From contig JAUIKX010000148.1 in NCBI GenBank assembly GCA_030430515.1, positions 1 through 8,546 of the forward strand: 8,546 bases of DNA, written 5' to 3'. Shown here piece after piece: positions 7,017 to 8,546 of this stretch (position 1 is its first letter; each line of letters opens with the position of its first letter). The position numbers were made by a program, and so were the translations under genes. Under the pieces are notes generated by a model, which saw only the letters and a program-made list of their open reading frames with translations, was not told where the DNA came from and ran no database searches. This DNA comes from Gammaproteobacteria bacterium. Its GTDB lineage: Bacteria; Pseudomonadota; Gammaproteobacteria; Pseudomonadales; Azotimanducaceae.

Positions 7017-7625
7017 ATGCTCATTCTGCACCATGCACCCAATTCCAGAGCCGGCCGAATCGTCTGGCTGCTCGAAGAGCTGGGCCTGGAATACGAACTG
7101 AATCGGATGGAGTTTCATCCAAAAGCGCTCAAATCAGAGGAACATCGTGCCAGACACCCTCTGGGTCGGGTGCCCGTGCTGGAGGATGGCGATGTTCTGC
7201 TCTACGAATCGGGGGCCATTGTGGAGTACATCATCGCCCGGCATTCAGATGGCGCACTCAAGCCCGCCGTCGACTCGCCGGAATTCCCCGAGTATCTGCA
7301 GTGGTTCCACTACTGCGAAGGCATGGTCATGCCGCCGGTCAACACCATCGTCGTGCAGACCATTCTGCTGCCCCCGGAGCGGCGCAACGATGAGGCGCTG
7401 TCTCAGGCACAAAAGCTTCTGACAAAAGCGGTAGAACCGGTTGATGAAGCGCTCGATGGGCGGGAGTACCTGGTCGGCGACTTCTCCGGTGCCGACATCA
7501 TGCTCGGCCACGCGCTCTACATGTCCAGAAGGCTCGGCTGTGTGCCGGAGGCACTGACCAACGTGCACCGGTACGTTGAGCGCATCGAGCAGCGGCCGGC
7601 GTTTCAAACCGGCATTTCAGCCTGA
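7017..7625 (+). CDS. Glutathione S-transferase family protein
   Basis: 202 residues, a usual length for a cytosolic GST. The N-terminal thioredoxin-like domain (about 1-80) shows MLILHHAPNSRAGRIVWLLEEL with S10 at the usual catalytic or glutathione-activating position, GRVPVL with the cis-proline P53, and YESGAIVEYI with E64-S65, which bind the glutamyl part of glutathione. The helical C-terminal domain (about 90-202) contains GDFSGADIMLGHAL, the N-capping box of GSTs. It would conjugate glutathione to electrophiles or use it in a related reaction; the substrate is unknown. GGGGAG 6 bases upstream supports the start. It is followed after 24 bases by a MAPEG gene, the membrane counterpart in glutathione chemistry, so the two likely form an operon. 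Confidence 0.93.
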   Translation: MLILHHAPNSRAGRIVWLLEELGLEYELNRMEFHPKALKSEEHRARHPLGRVPVLEDGDVLLYESGAIVEYIIARHSDGALKPAVDSPEFPEYLQWFHYCEGMVMPPVNTIVVQTILLPPERRNDEALSQAQKLLTKAVEPVDEALDGREYLVGDFSGADIMLGHALYMSRRLGCVPEALTNVHRYVERIEQRPAFQTGISA

Positions 7626-7639
7626 GGTGACCAATAAAT

Positions 7640-7645
7640 GGAGGT
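7640..7645 (+). promoter_or_regulatory. Shine-Dalgarno deciding the MAPEG start
   Basis: GGAGGT lies 4 bases before ATG 7650. An in-frame ATG at 7638 overlaps this site and has no comparable signal in front of it, so the downstream ATG is preferred. Confidence 0.8.
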
Positions 7646-7649
7646 AACG

Positions 7650-8087
7650 ATGGATATCAACCCAATTCTGGCCCCCGCGGCCGTACTCATGCTCTGGTCG
7701 CTGGTGGTGCTGCTCTGGCTTATTGCAACCCGGTTCCCAGCTTTCGCCAAAGCCGGTGTCGATCTGAAGAACACACCACGCGGAGGGCGTTACGCCGAAG
7801 TCGAACCCAACATGCCGGAGCGCGTGAACTGGGTATCGCACAACTACACCCACCTCATGGAGCAGCCGACAATCTTCTATGCCGTCATCGCCGTGCTCGC
7901 CCTCTCCGGTGACCAGAGCGAAGCCAATCTCATGGCAGCCTGGGCTTACACCGGCTTGCGCATCCTCCATAGCCTCTGGCAGAACCTGGTGAACATCGTG
8001 CCCGTCCGGGTCGTGCTGTTCGCGCTGTCGTCAGTGTGTCTGATGGTGCTTGCCGTCAATGCAGTGATGCGCACGGTCGCCGGTTAG
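7650..8087 (+). CDS. MAPEG family integral membrane protein
   Basis: 145 residues from ATG 7650, chosen for its GGAGGT site. It has four hydrophobic segments, about 6-28, 73-87, 95-114 and 118-140, the usual four-helix MAPEG plan. The MAPEG signature is visible between helices 1 and 2: ERVNWVSHNYTHLMEQP, with R58, H64, N65, E71 and P73, plus GLRILHSLWQN (R104, H107) in helix 3. Eukaryotic members are membrane glutathione transferases and eicosanoid enzymes; bacterial members are poorly characterised and glutathione dependence is an inference. Co-location with a soluble GST strengthens a glutathione link. The stop codon TAG is directly followed by the ATG of the next gene. Confidence 0.88.
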   Translation: MDINPILAPAAVLMLWSLVVLLWLIATRFPAFAKAGVDLKNTPRGGRYAEVEPNMPERVNWVSHNYTHLMEQPTIFYAVIAVLALSGDQSEANLMAAWAYTGLRILHSLWQNLVNIVPVRVVLFALSSVCLMVLAVNAVMRTVAG

Positions 8088-8360
8088 ATGGAACGCACCC
8101 CCTTATTACGGTGCAGGTTTGCCCCGATACTGGCGGCCTTCATTCTGCTGGCCGGCTGTGCAGGCGCAGAACATTCAGCCAATGCGCAACGGGAAAGTGT
8201 CGAAGCCCCATCAGGCGAGATACTGTTCTGGTCGCCTGAACGCCGCCGGGTGGCGTTCAGGCAAATCAGCGAGCTGTTCCCAACCCGTACGATAGAAGCG
8301 GCGACAGTGCCATACCCTCTGACAGAACGGCTGCAAGACTTCTCAGACGTCCGTTACCGC
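8088..8360 (+). CDS. Lipoprotein, serine hydrolase-like (beta-lactamase fold) N-terminus, interrupted by a sequence junction
   Basis: ATG 8088 follows the MAPEG stop with no gap. The N-terminus is a lipoprotein signal: basic MERTPLLRCR, a hydrophobic run, and lipobox LAGC with C24 (codon 8157-8159), so the protein is predicted to be membrane-anchored in the envelope. The next part, GEILFWSPERRRVAFRQ and SELFPTRTIEAATVPYPL, resembles the region preceding the catalytic domain in serine hydrolases of the class C beta-lactamase/esterase type. No SxxK motif is reached. The frame stays open to the window end, but after about residue 88-91 it turns into Gly/Asp/Arg/Leu-rich sequence that looks like the antisense of another gene, so I end the credible coding part near 8360. 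No clear Shine-Dalgarno is seen; translational coupling is likely. The family call is tentative. Confidence 0.5.
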
Positions 8361-8546
8361 GTCGCGGAGGGCGAGCACGGTCTCTTCGGTGTCGGCGTCC
8401 TGCGGGGCCCCCTCGGGGATGATCTGGATGATGAAGGCCTCGGCGGCCGTCGGGTCCAGGATGTCGTTCGGGAACGGCTGGCCGACGGCGGCGACACCCT
8501 CGGTGGCCTCGGCGGCAGCCGCGAGTTCCTGGACCACGGCGACATC
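8343..8546 (-). CDS. MMPL/RND family transporter fragment, open at the window edge and broken at its 3' end
   Basis: The minus-strand frame is open through the window edge and gives about 67 residues, ending with LRDAVTDV and TGA at 8345-8343. Recognisable pieces are ATEGVAAVGQPFPND, AFIIQIIPEGAPQDADTEE and VLALRDAV. They match the extracytoplasmic region of actinobacterial-type MMPL transporters (GVA.VS.P..N, then IQVIP...PQ...T, then L...LRD). By my reading nearly every codon ends in G or C (exceptions include two GAA, one GCT, one GGT and one GTA), as expected for a real high-GC gene. MMPL proteins usually exceed 700 residues, so the gene does not end naturally here; the TGA falls in sequence that reads as the lipoprotein gene on the other strand. 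This is a gene fragment joined to unrelated DNA. Confidence 0.6.
   Translation of the reverse strand, partial: DVAVVQELAAAAEATEGVAAVGQPFPNDILDPTAAEAFIIQIIPEGAPQDADTEETVLALRDAVTDV
8345..8370. other. Probable join between DNA of two different origins
   Basis: Left of this interval the plus strand codes for a lipoprotein; the 100 bases 8241-8340 are 61% G+C by count. From 8341 to the end the sequence is 71% G+C (146 of 206), and the minus strand codes instead. Both coding signals fade inside this interval. The exact base cannot be set, because both sides can be read across a few codons. No terminal repeats, target-site duplication or recombinase gene is visible. Confidence 0.55.

Noticed and set aside
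8360..8546. Continuation of the plus-strand lipoprotein frame to the window end
   Set aside because: The frame has no stop, but its product is Gly/Asp/Leu/Arg repetitive and unlike a hydrolase, while the minus strand reads as an MMPL transporter with strong third-position G/C bias.

Overview
The window looks like chromosomal DNA from a GC-rich (about 60% in the stretches I counted) Gram-negative bacterium, most likely a gammaproteobacterium. This rests on the gene families: a YbaN/DUF454 membrane protein, an exported DUF3604 protein, a MAPEG protein beside a glutathione S-transferase, and a PilZ/DUF1631/GGDEF/EAL protein. The genus cannot be fixed from the sequence alone. There are no RNA genes, CRISPR arrays, IS elements or phage genes that I can support.

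Layout from left to right. (1) Plus strand: the 3' part of a YbaN-family inner-membrane protein (1-352), followed 5 bases later by a histidine phosphatase (358-1086). (2) Minus strand: an exported DUF3604 protein (2737 down to 1094) meets the phosphatase tail-to-tail with 7 bases between them. It is preceded by a 188-base gap holding a strong Shine-Dalgarno and a 9-base direct repeat with an 11-base period. (3) Minus strand: one 1298-residue gene (6822 down to 2926) fills nearly half the window. It fuses an N-terminal PilZ domain, a long DUF1631 region, a degenerate GGDEF (GADEF) and an EAL domain with its metal and catalytic residues in place (EVL variant). It looks like a cyclic-di-GMP receptor/phosphodiesterase whose long central region may be a localisation or protein-binding module. 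(4) A 194-base divergent gap (6823-7016) with an imperfect inverted repeat. (5) Plus strand: a tight cluster of a soluble glutathione S-transferase (7017-7625), a MAPEG membrane protein (7650-8087) and the start of a lipoprotein resembling serine hydrolases of the beta-lactamase fold (from 8088). The first two suggest glutathione-linked detoxification in cytosol and membrane.

The most unusual thing is the right end. Near 8345-8370 the lipoprotein's recognisable sequence stops and the remaining roughly 190 bases become about 71% GC. There the minus strand reads as an in-frame fragment of an actinobacterial-style MMPL/RND transporter with almost exclusively G/C third positions. This looks like a join between DNA of two different organisms, most simply an assembly or library chimera at a contig end, less likely a real insertion. 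Leaving that aside, the best biological lead is the PilZ-DUF1631-GGDEF-EAL protein.
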